Below the pieces are notes generated by a model. It saw nothing but the letters and a program-made list of their open reading frames with translations. It made no database searches and was not told where the DNA came from. This document shows positions 44,301 to 53,532 of a DNA stretch of 64,000 nt, piece by piece. Position 1 is the first letter of the stretch; the number at the start of each line of letters is the position of its first letter. This stretch comes from Gautieria morchelliformis (lineage: Eukaryota > Basidiomycota > Agaricomycetes > Gomphales > Gomphaceae): assembly GCA_015179125.1 (NCBI GenBank), contig WHVA01000096.1:1-64000 (forward strand), in the 5' to 3' direction. A program made the position numbers and the translations under genes.

Positions 44301-44977
44301 GAGTCGACTACAATGAAACCTATGCACCTGTTGCTCGGATGACTTCCTTACGGATTATATGTGCCATTGCTGCCAGGAACAACTGGCCTATTCACCAAAT
44401 GGATGTGGACAGTGCGTATTTGAATGCTACACTGCCAGAACCTATTTACATGAGACAGCCGTATGGATATGAGACCGGAGACAAAGATGATGTCCTCCTG
44501 CTGAAGAAAGCACTTTACGGCCTCAAACAGTCTGGAAGGGAATGGTACAAACGTCTGAGTGGTGAATTTCTCAAGTTAGGATTCACTAAATCAGCTTCGG
44601 ATGGAGCTGTATTTTGCAGACGTGGACCGAGAGGGCATGCGATTATTGCAACGGCGGTAGACGACCTCACTATCACAGCTGAGAGTCAACCAATCCTCGA
44701 TGAGGTAAAGCATGACCTTGCCCAGGTTTTTAGTATGAAAGACCTAGGCGAGATTCACTGGCTTTTGAACCTCAAAATCGAAAGAGATTGGAATAACAAA
44801 TCGATTGCAATATCACAAGCCGCATACATCCAAAAAATCATCAAAAATTCAATCTGGATGATGCCAAAACATTTTCAATGCCTCTCGACCCAGCCGTTAA
44901 ATTATCCAGAGACCAATGCCCTTCTACAGATGAAGACAAACAGAAGATGTCAAGAATTCCATACAGACAAGCGATAG
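41363..44977 (+). CDS. Copia Gag-Pol polyprotein, 5' part up to a frameshift
   Basis: Starts MGPADTSQKLLGVEKL inside the primer-binding site. Domains in order: Gag (UBN2-like, DGSNWPLWRATLTSYF); CCHC knuckle CTNCHKPGHAIESC (about residue 250); aspartic protease ILDTGTTAHM (about 330); integrase with HHCC (HQKMGHIS...CDACIQAK), then D at YSDVWGPA, D at ISDRGGEY and E in GVAERLNRT; reverse transcriptase from NRWVFLWKRNPEG through MDVDSAYLNA to AVDDLTI. Near 44843-44847 one A appears missing from an A-run (AAAAATTC where IKKFNLDD is expected). This shifts the frame and ends the ORF at 44977. The rest continues at 44878-45612. Confidence 0.93.
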   Translation: MGPADTSQKLLGVEKLATDGSNWPLWRATLTSYFESKNLLRHIEGRAIRPPDPPVMPPGHILTEAEETQIEKAEEKLEKYLAREGQAKTQIIVSVSESLALMLQKRHTAKEVWDALVNEMTKKPKMVLTNLQRQLRSMRCPEDGDLRDHLDKAQDLYARLNEMGARISEGEFTDIILASLPPSYEAVMNALTTSLEECGMPLVPDDIIRVLKAQYDRRKTLNISQEEQAFIGSSTKGQKGRKDPKVSTCTNCHKPGHAIESCWAKGGGKEGQGPHQKKKAKAKKKKGKAKANVAEEVSSEEDESGSPAAFANFDCSNLSSLSLDTVVILDTGTTAHMTPHKNLLRDYSPFSQPRTIRAANKGTFDAFGSGSLVLSNKVGDKTVNITLKDTFYAPKMAVTLISIGRCDDAGYNTQIADQKCTISNRKGRILMQAPKLNGLYRFDLQHTSAEAHICASAMEIHQKMGHISQKSLQHLLNRGMILGIELSSKGDKVVCDACIQAKIARKSLPQEPRSRSSKFGDRIYSDVWGPARHSTIDKKSYYVSFIDDYSRESVIYLMANKSEAFSKYKLYEALMLRQRNVHIKALISDRGGEYTSSEFEQHLAKQGTKHRLTVHDTPESNGVAERLNRTLVERARAMLLESSLPKTLWGHAILHANYLRNRTHTRALPDKTPFEMIHHEKPNLKDIHVWGIEVYVKVKEGNKLAARAKRARWIGISGQSHGHCIYWPDSQKVSVERNVIFDSEMKGGKAPIISIEESQLPTSRKMIQAISAPAPMPSRLVSEEAKIEEIDDDEPEERLKELQPSQTVDIRPKEAAPTRRSERIRQQQVQPAPSGPVTRSQTKRHAGADITTLAYEDIEDHQDKLFEQDLSSVTDGISDYNLAISTLSTSNQNKDKVLPDLNQTEPSNADEALNDPMWKASMDKEYKVLLDKGVWEVVKPPPGANIVGNRWVFLWKRNPEGEPITPRSRMVAQGFTQSFGVDYNETYAPVARMTSLRIICAIAARNNWPIHQMDVDSAYLNATLPEPIYMRQPYGYETGDKDDVLLLKKALYGLKQSGREWYKRLSGEFLKLGFTKSASDGAVFCRRGPRGHAIIATAVDDLTITAESQPILDEVKHDLAQVFSMKDLGEIHWLLNLKIERDWNNKSIAISQAAYIQKIIKNSIWMMPKHFQCLSTQPLNYPETNALLQMKTNRRCQEFHTDKR

Positions 44978-45612
44978 GATCATTGATGTGGGCAGCAGTA
45001 GCCACTCGACCAGACATTGCATTCGCAGTGTCATTACTTTCTCAATTCCTCGAAAACCCAGGTCCAACACATTGGCATGCAGTCAAACGTGTCTTTAAAT
45101 ATCTAAAAGGCACGATGGACTACAAATTGACACTTGGGAAGAATCGAGACGGCCTCATTGGGTATTCAGATGCGGATTGGGCTTCTCAAGAGCACAGGCA
45201 CTCATACTCGGCTTATATTTTTCAGATTGATGGAGGGACAGTATCATGGAGTTGTCAAAAACAATCCATAGTAGCCCTATCATCAACTGAAGCCGAATTC
45301 GTTGCTCTGACTCATGCGAGCAAAGAAGCCTTATGGATGCGCCACTTTATTTCTGAAATATTCCAACCGCTGAATTGTCCCATCAAACTTTATTCAGACA
45401 ATCAATCAGCCATTGCCATCGTCTATGGCACTCAACAACACACGAGGACCAAGCATTTCGACATTAGATTATATTTCATCCGAGATATAGTCGAAGATGA
45501 AGAAATTAAGCTTGTGTACCTACCAACGGAACACATGCTAGCCGATCTTCTCACTAAAGGACTTCCTAGTCCTAGAGTGAGAATCCTCAATGAGAGAATC
45601 GGAATATATTAA
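44878..45612 (+). CDS. Copia RT C-terminus and RNase H, shifted frame
   Basis: Continuation of the polyprotein: RQAIGSLMWAAVATRPDIAF, then RNase H with LIGYSDADWASQ, SSTEAEFVAL and LYSDNQSAI, ending at 45612 just before the polypurine tract. It is one frame off from 41363-44977 because of the single-base loss. Confidence 0.9.
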   Translation: MPLDPAVKLSRDQCPSTDEDKQKMSRIPYRQAIGSLMWAAVATRPDIAFAVSLLSQFLENPGPTHWHAVKRVFKYLKGTMDYKLTLGKNRDGLIGYSDADWASQEHRHSYSAYIFQIDGGTVSWSCQKQSIVALSSTEAEFVALTHASKEALWMRHFISEIFQPLNCPIKLYSDNQSAIAIVYGTQQHTRTKHFDIRLYFIRDIVEDEEIKLVYLPTEHMLADLLTKGLPSPRVRILNERIGIY

Positions 45613-45625
45613 GCTTGAGGGGGCG

Positions 45626-46113
45626 TGTTGGGTGCATTTATGCTCCTGCACCAAAATCAAGCATAATATATTCAATTTATTGTGTGGTGTTTCAATATTT
45701 TCTCATACTGTTCTTGTACCATGCATCCATTTCTCTGCTTATTTTCGAAATTTTCTAGTCACTCTCTATCTCTCCATTTCATTCTGTTATTTCTACTTTC
45801 ACAGGCGGCTGCACCCAGCGGAGTTTGAAATGACTTCGACGTGCGAGCCCTTGGGCGCTAAAGGGCCGGGTGCAAGTATATGCCTTCTGAGACAGGATTA
45901 CACTCCTCTCTCAGTGACAATAAATTCACTGAGAGAGGCGAGTAGTATTCTTCATATTTACATAGCATGTTGACTGAAAATCATGTAGTATATTTGATTC
46001 TAGGTATTGTATTAATACATCAGTGACAATAAATTCACTGAGAGAGTATATTTGATTCTAGCTTTCTAAGAACTCTACCGAACCTTCCCTGCCATAGCCC
46101 CTAGTTGCTAACA
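45626..46113 (+). repeat. Copia right LTR
   Basis: 488 bp, offset exactly 4757 from the left LTR. C/T differences seen: 'gctcctgc' for 'gcttctgc', 'ttttctag' for 'ttttccag', 'gacgtgcg' for 'gacgcgcg'. Confidence 0.95.
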
Positions 46114-46205
46114 GTCCTCACGGCAAGGGGTTTGTGTTACTGGACAATTCGGCATTCTGCTGTGCTTTCGAAGCCACCGAGGAGCCACAACATGTGCCAT
46201 CGTGA

Positions 46206-46991
46206 CTGAACCCCCTTTACTAAAGCTCTTCATTGCTCGGGGGGTGTCTCTTGCCATATTTCTTACTGAGGTGTGCCTGTGTTACCTCTGAGAGAGACAC
46301 AAAGGAGTGATGTGCCGGGGTTGGATTGCCGGAAGGAGCTGGTGTGTTTGCCGGTGTTGATCCTCTGGCAATAAGTATACTGTACAAGCGCCTCCGTGCT
46401 GGGGGCATAGGAAAGTTTTTACCACAGGAAAAACCCTTAATAAAACTAGAAAAAGTGGTTGGATTACATTATAATATTTTGGACAGGGAAAACCATAACA
46501 AACCTGTGAATTATCCCATGATTTGGCCTCCCATGAAAATCCAAGGAAAATCATAGGATTTTGGCAATTAAAACTCTAAATAAAACCTTGAGAAGATGTA
46601 GTATTATGAGCAGGTTGTTTGTCATGGCAAGACTTGGTGAAAACATGAGGTTTAAAATGGGTTTTGCTGGCTTTCAAGATCTTAACAAAACAATAATATT
46701 TTGCCAGGTAAAATTATAAACAAATATTACCCAGGTTTTCCCTGCGGGGGGAAACATAAAGCAAACAGTGGGACTTCAAGGAAGGAAAAATCATAACTTC
46801 TGCTTCTGCTTCTCCTTTTTCTCCAAGATGTACTACATTGCCATCATGGCCAATATCCCCAGTGCACAATATCACAGTTACCAGGTCATTGTGCTCCATG
46901 TTGAAATATGATGGCCTCTTCCCACCCCGTACAGGACATGCTGCCCAAAGGAGAAGAAAATGATCTTGTGTCGCCATATCCTGCAACGTTG
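46206..46991. other. WRAP73-like 3' flank and AT-rich debris; no gene seen
   Basis: Short frames only. AT-rich words such as 'aaaaccataacaaacc' and 'ggcaattaaaact' suggest old transposon remains but no termini were found. Confidence 0.5.
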
Positions 46992-48066
46992 ACAGGAGCT
47001 GATAGGAGCTGATAGTGCTCCAACACCACTATAAAATTACAGCCATTTGCATACTCTGGGGATTGAGCTAGTCACTCATACCATCTTGCTTCCTTGTGTC
47101 CCCATCCTAGGTCCCACTGGAGATCCGTCATCTTAATGCACATCAGTGAGCTTTGTGGCAGTGCTTTCATATATGACTTGCAGATACTCAAGATAGCATC
47201 ATTCATTCTGTCTTTACTCATTCATAGCCCCTGGTGATCCTTCACGCCACCACTAGCTCAACCATGATCCACCGCTCTCCCTCACCCTACCTCTATCATC
47301 CCCAGCACCTCGCCTTCATCCACACTTCCAATCTCTCTCCTGCAAATTTCTTCATACTGTCGTGCTCATCATCTGGCTCTGGGAGATACATTGACGAGGC
47401 CGTGCATGGCCTGGGGAACTGTGTCCTGGGAAACAGGGAAGTAGTGGGCTGTGCGATCAGCAATACAGGCACTTTGCCATGTGGATTTGGGGGCTGGAGC
47501 AGAGAGAGCTCTGCCTTGAGCACGCACCACTGTGTGAGGAGCACCACATGTGGGTGCGAGGGCAGGGAGTGTGGGCCCATATATCTGCCAGAGTGTATAG
47601 GCAAGCTGTGCAGGTCCAGCAGGATCAGCTGGCTCTGGCGGTTGATCGATGATCTCTCACCCCCACACCACCCGCCATGGCCTGATGCAGATACTGGCCA
47701 CTCGCAATCCAGAGAGACCTCCCACATGCATCATCATCCACCTCCAAATTTGCTCCTTGATTCTTCACAGACCACAACAATTGTGCCAGAAAACATGCAG
47801 AAAAACAAGGGCTGGCCACACATTGTGTGTCTGTGCATAGAAGAATAAAATATCACATCAGGTTATGACTACGTCCACAGAAATGGAAAACTCTCATGCG
47901 TCCAGAAAAAGGCAAGTGAAGCTGTCAAGCAGACATACCAGTACCAGTTGGTGATGGATATGAACCAGAAGTAACAAATATTTGTAATTGAACACATCGT
48001 TGCGTGATCTGACCCTGACTTTTGATTTCTATTGATGTGCCTCCAACTCATTAAAATCAATGGAGG
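46992..48066 (+). repeat. Dispersed repeat, left copy of an inverted pair
   Basis: Begins ACAGGAGCTGATAGGAGCTG and ends ..atcaatggagg. The reverse complement, with a ~330 bp longer interior, is at 54564-55943. An open frame (47234-47848) is partly kept in the other copy (SCSSSGSGRYIDEAVHGL against SCSSPGSGRYVDKATHGL) but has no recognised domain. It is probably a non-autonomous transposon or old gene piece. Confidence 0.75.
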
Positions 48067-48378
48067 CTGTTTTGGAACCCTTCAAGACTTTGGTGTCAGA
48101 GCTAACACTTTGGTCTATCAGAACGTGTCCTATACGAAACTGCAAGAATATTAAACACTACTGGCGTAATGAATAATAAACTATTAGTCTGTAGGTTTGA
48201 GGACGACTATCGGGGTCCAATTATTCCAAAAAGATAGGAATGGCTTCACAGGAGAGTTTGTAAGTGGACTGACCCGATTAACGTCAATGCACTGCAATAA
48301 ACGAGCAACTAGGGTTTAAGAAGTGACTTGTGACAGTCACTGAACAGGAAAGTCACTGATCAGTTCGTCTCGAGTATT
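48067..48378. other. No gene seen
   Basis: 312 bp between the repeat and the Harbinger terminus, with short frames only and a small dyad 'gtgacttgtgacagtcac' near 48325. Confidence 0.5.
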
Positions 48379-48704
48379 AGTGTATTTTCGCTGGGGGGTT
48401 TTGGGTCCGTTCGGCCTATGCCGGACTCAAAAAAGGATATCGTGGGAACATTATCATTAAGAGTCAGTTGCATCCACAAGCGCACGTGACTGACAGTTGA
48501 CATGACATGCACTGTGAACCTAACTAACACCACCACGATATGCCACCCCCCCCATGACACTTCCAGCTACCCCACAATTCCTCCCAACATCTTCTATGGT
48601 GGTACCGACGGTCGTAACCCCCACAGCACCCCCCACAGTGCCATGAACAGTCCCCCCCTTGACTTCAGCAGGCTCCCACCGCCTTCGCGGCACCTGAAGC
48701 ATCG

Positions 48705-49723
48705 ATGCCAGGCATTGGTGCATGGCTTGCAAACATCCCTGTCGGTCTGAGCCAGACCACGTCCAGCACAGCGGCTGCACCCCACCCCCCGGCTGCCACC
48801 CCCCCTGCACCCCAGAAATTTTCAAAACCTGTGCGAGCACGCACAAAGTTCTCAATCAATGACCTGGACCAGCTCCTCCAGGCCATCATCAATGTGAACC
48901 CATATATTGCGCCATGGAAGAGATCAGGTGAGAAGTGGTGTGAGGTTGCGAAGCGTGTACAGGAGGCGGGCTATTGCAAGGGGAAGGACGTGGATACCTT
49001 GAAGAACAAGGTAACTAGCCTCCTGAACTGGGTGGAGGTACATCTTGCTACTTCTCTGCATTCTTTGTCTTGCTAACATGTAATCCAGAATGGCAAGGTT
49101 CTTGCCACATGATCGGTGTTGTCATGCGAGGCTGAGGCTAATCCAGCCATCTTTGTGTCCCTCTCGGGGAGGCTGGATGCCCTGGAATCCATGTGTGTGA
49201 GGCCAAAGAACTCACAGACAGGCAATGCGACGAGGCCAAGAAGGTATGATAATTCATATAAGTTTACATGATGCTGACTATGTTACAGGCTAAGGACATG
49301 GACAAGAGGGCTGGTGAGGACATGCGTCAGGCGATGATGGCCCCCCACAAACCAACCAAGTGGTGCAAGAGGGCATCCCGGTCCGCCTCTGATGGTTCCG
49401 CATCAGAGAAGGAGAACTGGGCAGCCGCCCCCACACCCCCTGCCCCCACCCCCACCTCTGGCAGTGTGCTAGAGATTACCTCCAGCGTGCTGACCATGGA
49501 CAGCTCGAAGTGCCACCGCCTGGTGCCTCCCTCTCATGTCAGTCGCTTGAATGAGGCGGTGACATATATGAAGGAACAGGAGGTGAAGAATGATAAGTAC
49601 AAGGAAGAGATGCTTGCCATTAACAAGGAGAGCCTGGAAATCCACCAGCAGGGGATTGTGGCACAGACCGCCTTCCAAGAGGCACTTTTGAAAGTGCTCG
49701 TGCGTAGCTTGGAGAATGCATAA
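48705..49723 (+). CDS. Myb/SANT-like accessory protein of the Harbinger element
   Basis: Part 1 (48705-49076) has a Pro/Ala-rich N-terminus and then a trihelix/Myb-like segment: FSINDLDQLLQAIINVNPYI, WCEVAKRVQEAGY, KGKDVDTLKNKVTSLLNWVE. Part 2 (49268-49723) is Ser/Pro-rich followed by a charged, probably coiled-coil end (YMKEQEVKNDKYKEEMLAIN). Between them a stretch keeps coding-like words but has stops, so one or two introns or small lesions exist (an intron from about 49037 to 49088 and another ending near 49289 are possible). In known Harbinger elements this protein helps import and target the transposase. Confidence 0.65.
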
Positions 49724-49819
49724 ATTTTTCTATACTTGGCTTTCAATTTCAGCTTCTATTATATAGATTTTTTTATAATTGTCTTTGAATTTCAGCTTCT
49801 ACAAATATGACACATTTAT

Positions 49820-51004
49820 CTACAAATTAAATTTATCTATGAACAAAATACTCATGAAGGGGAGGGGGGGACAATTGTAGCGCATGGCAGTTTGATTGGG
49901 AACGAGGCAGGAGCATGCATTGGTTAGCAGAACGGCAATACGGTAAAATAAGCTGCATGCGTTACTGTAGATCTTCTGTTTCCAGAACACGTTGAGGTAG
50001 GGCCAGTCCTGTAAGACTAAGCCAAATGTATGCTCGACCAAAATCTGAACTGATCCCATCACCTTGTTCCACTGAGTCTCCTCGGGTGTCAGTAACGCTG
50101 CCAGGGTGGGTCCCCTTCTTGCACCCCACGTTGAATGGCGTACTTCACCAGCATGTCCACAAGGTGGCTTTCCGCAAGAACTCCCGGGTCATTCTGTGGG
50201 GCGCGATATGGACCGGAGAGGTGACCGACGAGACCATTTGGTAATGTGATGGCCTGGAATTTTATACCATGGTATTTTTTGTACCCTGTGCAGGCCATGG
50301 ACTCGTTGATGGAAGGGCGACACGTCTGGCAGATCGTGCAGTCCAAGAAGCCGATGATGGAGTTTCCGGGGCACCCAAAATCAGTCAGGGCATTGGCATA
50401 GTCTTGTAGTGCAGCGGGAGATGTGATCCCCTGGTAGTCCCATTCCAAAAGAAACCCCCATGTATCCTCGATATGCTGAGCGACCTGATTTATGATCTCA
50501 GAGAGTGCAGATAGTGAGTAAGCGAACTTGGTAGTCAGGCTGTACAAGTACTCTGGGCTTCGTAAATGGGCACAGAGAAGACTGAGGGCTTCCAGAGCTG
50601 AGGCTCTGTGCCCGCTTCGTGTGATTGGGTTGGGAATCTCCATGAGCTCAGAGAGCACCATGAGCTCATCAACTGTAAAGCTGTGAAACCATTAGACAGG
50701 AAGCTATCGAGCAGGAGTGATCTACTTACTGAAATCTCCAGATAAATTCCGTCTCACGCATGCCCCTTAGATACCCTTCAGAGATCCTTACTCCTCCTTG
50801 ATTGGGATGAGATCTCTCAGGAGTTGGTTCCTCCTGGGTGGTGATGAGGGCATAGGGGTTGGACAGTAGTTTATCATCAGAGCGGTCAACAGGAACTAGC
50901 ATAGCAGTCTGAGCAGCATTGAGCCCAGTCATGAGAAAGAGGATTGTCCTCTTGATCTTTGCACATTCAGTGCATGCAACGTCCATGGCAGAACTGTCAT
51001 TCAT
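49820..51004 (-). pseudogene. Harbinger DDE transposase, damaged
   Basis: Exon or segment 1 (51004-50726) starts MNDSSAMDVACTECAKIK. Segment 2 (50661-50089) holds the DDE_Tnp_4 core: first Asp in SIIGFLDCTICQTCRPS, GYKKYHGIKFQAITLPNG, and second Asp in YRAPQNDPGVL. Segment 3 (50062-49820) holds the Glu motif VEHTFGLVL. Between segments 2 and 3 the expected GDxAY..P region is shortened and the frame changes near 50090, so an intact protein is unlikely. A 64 bp intron may join segments 1 and 2. Confidence 0.75.
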
Positions 51005-51246
51005 AGCTGCAATGCGTCAAACATGTGGATGCGTTCGGCACTACCAGGTGGACAGGCGTCTATACTAAGTCGCTGACCAAGCCTACTAACTGGGTGGGCT
51101 CCACTCCTGCAGCGAAAATACTCTATTGGAGAGCTAATTGACAAGGAATCAATTGTCAGACTCACTCTGCAGAATTTCACCTAGAGTGTTAGTCTGGGTG
51201 GCTAAGTAGAAAAGCCACTACTTAACTGAGAAATACACTAAGTAAG

Positions 51247-52238
51247 TGTAATAACCCTAGCTGGGGTTAGCAGCTTAGTAAGCTGTGCAAGCTTGGCATG
51301 TCACACGAGGTATGTGGATAGAAGCTGATGTATTGGATAATGAAAGGTGGGCAGTAAGGCCTCCTTTTATATTGTATCTACTATCTATTAATAGACTAGA
51401 ATGAGTTACCAAGAAATAGGGTAGTGAGTCATTGAGAAAAAGGGTAGTGAGTCAGAGCATGTGTTGGCTAATCACAGTTCATGATTAGGGAGTGAGTCAT
51501 GCACTGAGTCACGCAGAAATGGGGTAGTGAGTCAGAGTGAAAGAGGGTAATGAGTCAGAACTTGTGTCAACCAATCGCAGCCCACGATCAGGGAATGAGT
51601 CATGCACTGAGTCATGTAGAAAAGGGGTAGTGAGTCAGGCATGAGTCACGTCTAAGAATAAGATACACCCTTATTCTTAAAGAGGATTAGCTCAACACAG
51701 CCTTTCATCGGGTAAGAGGCCTCTCAACCAATGATATCCCAGAGTATGAGCATGAGTCATTTCCCAAGTCACCAGACTTTGGACCAATAATACTCCAGCT
51801 TGGCAGTGAGTCATGACCCTAATTCCACTTGGGAGTGGAGTCATGGGACAGCACAGCCTAGCACAGCCTTGTTGCTATGGTAGCATTGGCTGTGCTGAGT
51901 TTGTATTGCACAAACATTGTGGAGGCTTGGGAATAAATTGCTATTTCCAGAGTGCTGAGTTCGAACTGGTAGGTTGGCCAGAGTTTGTGGGTGTGTAAGT
52001 GTCCACAGGCTTGAGTTCGGGAGAGCAAAGTGGCCGTTGGGAGATAGTCCATGGACCAGCCTAACCCCAACCATTAATAAGCATGGTTTGCTGTGGGCAG
52101 GAGAACCCACAGAGATCTACAATGATGCATTTTAATATTTACATATTGGGAACAACTTTGTACGCTGCGTATTTCGTTACCTCAAGAAACACCTGTGCTT
52201 TGTTACCTCAATAAACACCTGTATCCTCGTGCCCTCAA
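51247..52238 (+). mobile_element. Possible solo LTR
   Basis: Starts TGTAATAACCCTAG, contains a TATA-like 'cttttatattg' near 51362, repeated TGAGTCA sites, AATAAA in 'cctcaataaacacctg' near 52204, and ends ..gtttgaca. No matching target duplication was found, so the limits are guesses. No gene in the interval. Confidence 0.35.
51424..51820. promoter_or_regulatory. Cluster of twelve TGAGTCA (bZIP/AP-1/Gcn4-type) sites
   Basis: Twelve exact TGAGTCA heptamers in about 400 bp, partly within a ~110 bp imperfect tandem repeat (words 'ggggtagtgagtcag', 'gagtcatgcactgagtca'). TGA(C/G)TCA is the binding site of Gcn4/AP-1 class bZIP factors. Function is inferred. Confidence 0.55.
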
Positions 52239-52251
52239 TGTTTGACACGGT

Positions 52252-52623
52252 GTGCAATACATATACGCCAAGTCTTCTTCAAGTTCTCTCTCCTTAGTTT
52301 CACCCATGTCTCAGCACAGGTCTTTGCTACAAGTGCTCAATACATACCCGATGCTGGCGGATGTCCTCTTCAACATTATTTCTACCTTCATCACACTCGT
52401 TAGACACCTCCGGGAGTGTATCTCTTGGACTCAACCCCACAATGCAATCAATCCTCCCGCCCAAGTACTCAGAGGAAACGAGAGCTCTGGGCCAAGGGAA
52501 AGCAGTGTTCTCTTCTGTCGTGACCCTGGAATAACACAAACTCAGTACACGTCTTCAAGTACTCTGTCAGAGGGTCCAGCGACGTCTGTGGCAAATGGGC
52601 AGACTGTACTTCAGTCCGGATGA
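52252..52623 (+). other. Short open frame, not recognised
   Basis: A 123-codon frame with MSQHRSLLQVLNTYPMLADV and a hydrophobic stretch (LADVLFNIISTFITLV), then a Ser-rich tail. It has no family match that I recognise and may be a fragment of a transposon ORF. Confidence 0.25.
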
Positions 52624-52779
52624 TGTGTCGCATGAAGGACAGGCTCAAGAAGAGTCCCTGGAACGACGAGCTGGAAACAACACTTCATCTGAGATGCAAG
52701 GCAGCTGTTGCCTCCTTCAGCGTGTCATTTGTGTCAAAAGACCTGGTTCATCTCAGGAAGCTACGCGTCCCTGTCTACC

Positions 52780-53212
52780 TATCTTGTGCAACAGCTTGAC
52801 CTCACTGTGACCAATGTCTTGAGCCCTCTTCTATAGACTGCCATCTTCGACCAGAAGAGGACTTAGGCACCACTGGTGAGTTTTCATACTTCACCTTCAC
52901 TACCTTAGCCTTCCTACTATTACCGGTGCTGTTGGCGAAGGGCTCTGAAGGAGCACCTTCGCCGGCGAAAGGATTGTCACTACTAGACAACCTTTCTGTG
53001 AGACCTTGTACGTTACATCGTCAAGTATCCCCAGCTATTTTGCTATGACTGTAGATAGGGCAAGCTCCGTTTGGGCAGCCCTCTTACCTTCTGAACATTT
53101 ATTGGTTCTTTTTATTCGCTGAACAGCACACTTCATTGGACAACCCATTTGGGCATTCGCTGTGTTCACTAATACACGATATTAATGCCTAAAATCCAAT
53201 CTAGACAGCTGT
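52780..53212 (+). repeat. ~430 bp direct repeat, copy 1
   Basis: Starts 'tatcttgtgcaacagcttga', contains the hairpin 'ggctctgaaggagcaccttc' followed by gccggcgaa, and ends 'gacagct'. The second copy is at 56628-57057 in the same orientation. Frames across it are not conserved. Confidence 0.85.
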
Positions 53213-53520
53213 GCAGCCTCACCTGCCTCTTCCCCATATCTGTTCGCACCCTCAGTAACTTGCGGGTAAGGAACATCCGCCCTGGGTTTTGTGTCTAAAT
53301 CACCGATTGTGTTTGCATGTGCCAAACCTTCCCCCCTTTCCGTGCTGGGATTCTTACCCTCAGTGGGCATTGATTCCGTATGTTTCCATCTACGTCCTCT
53401 TTATGGGTCACTTACCATCCCACTATCCCTGAGGTGTGTGAGGCATGGGCGAAATTTTTATTTTATTTTTATTTTTTATTTTAATTTTTTCAAAAGAAAA
53501 AGGGTAACACCCATCATCAG
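53213..53520. other. No gene seen
   Basis: Unique sequence ending in a T-rich low-complexity run (about 53455-53490). Confidence 0.5.
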
Positions 53521-53532
53521 ATCCCACTATTC

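Larger units (their letters stand above)
40864..46118 (+). mobile_element. Copia-type LTR retrotransposon, full length
   Basis: Two 488 bp LTRs (40869-41356, 45626-46113) start TGTTGGGTGC and end GCTAACA, with target duplication GTCCT at 40864-40868 and 46114-46118. By eye the LTRs differ at only three sites, all C/T, so the insertion is young. The order gag-protease-integrase-RT-RNase H places it in Copia (Pseudoviridae). A primer-binding site follows the left LTR and a polypurine tract (about 45613-45625, ttgagggggcg) precedes the right LTR. It is inserted in the last exon of the WRAP73-like gene. Confidence 0.96.
37591..46205 (+). pseudogene. WRAP73: WRAP73-like WD40 gene, split by hAT and Copia insertions
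   Basis: WRAP73 (Wdr8) proteins are WD40 proteins of spindle poles/centrosomes. Pieces in order: FILTAVQDRIVVRRSDTFQI and HLGWSTDSEHILAACAKRG (37591-37905); LAPDGRHVLCFSE to 37992; VTIWSLVTGSTTYVQFPKYT with FRKDGRYFVLAERHKSKDT (38055-38225); ISLSPTDHHLAVWEGPLEY; GIRSVVWHPSGSFLAVAGYD up to 38588. A segment is broken by the hAT at 38653-39912, then VWRE and VQLEWNVDGTLLMARF near 40200, and finally KFEVRNVKWSPHGKGFVLLD across the Copia target duplication, ending CCAFEATEEPQHVPS at 46205. Two Trp codons are TAG (37906, 37993). Both insertions are in exons, so the gene is dead here. Confidence 0.8.
48379..51124. mobile_element. PIF/Harbinger-type DNA transposon
   Basis: Proposed ends: AGTGTATTTTCGCTG at 48379 and, inverted, AGAGTATTTTCGCTG ending at 51124 (one mismatch in 15). 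They are flanked by ATT at 48376-48378 and 51125-51127, a 3 bp target duplication as expected for the superfamily. Inside are the two genes typical of Harbinger elements, a Myb/SANT-like protein (plus) and a DDE transposase (minus), convergent. The transposase looks damaged. Confidence 0.65.

Noticed and set aside
44600-44900. Copia RT reading AVDD in place of YVDD as a lost active site
   Set aside because: The two catalytic aspartates are present, and variation of the first residue is tolerated in fungal Copia elements.
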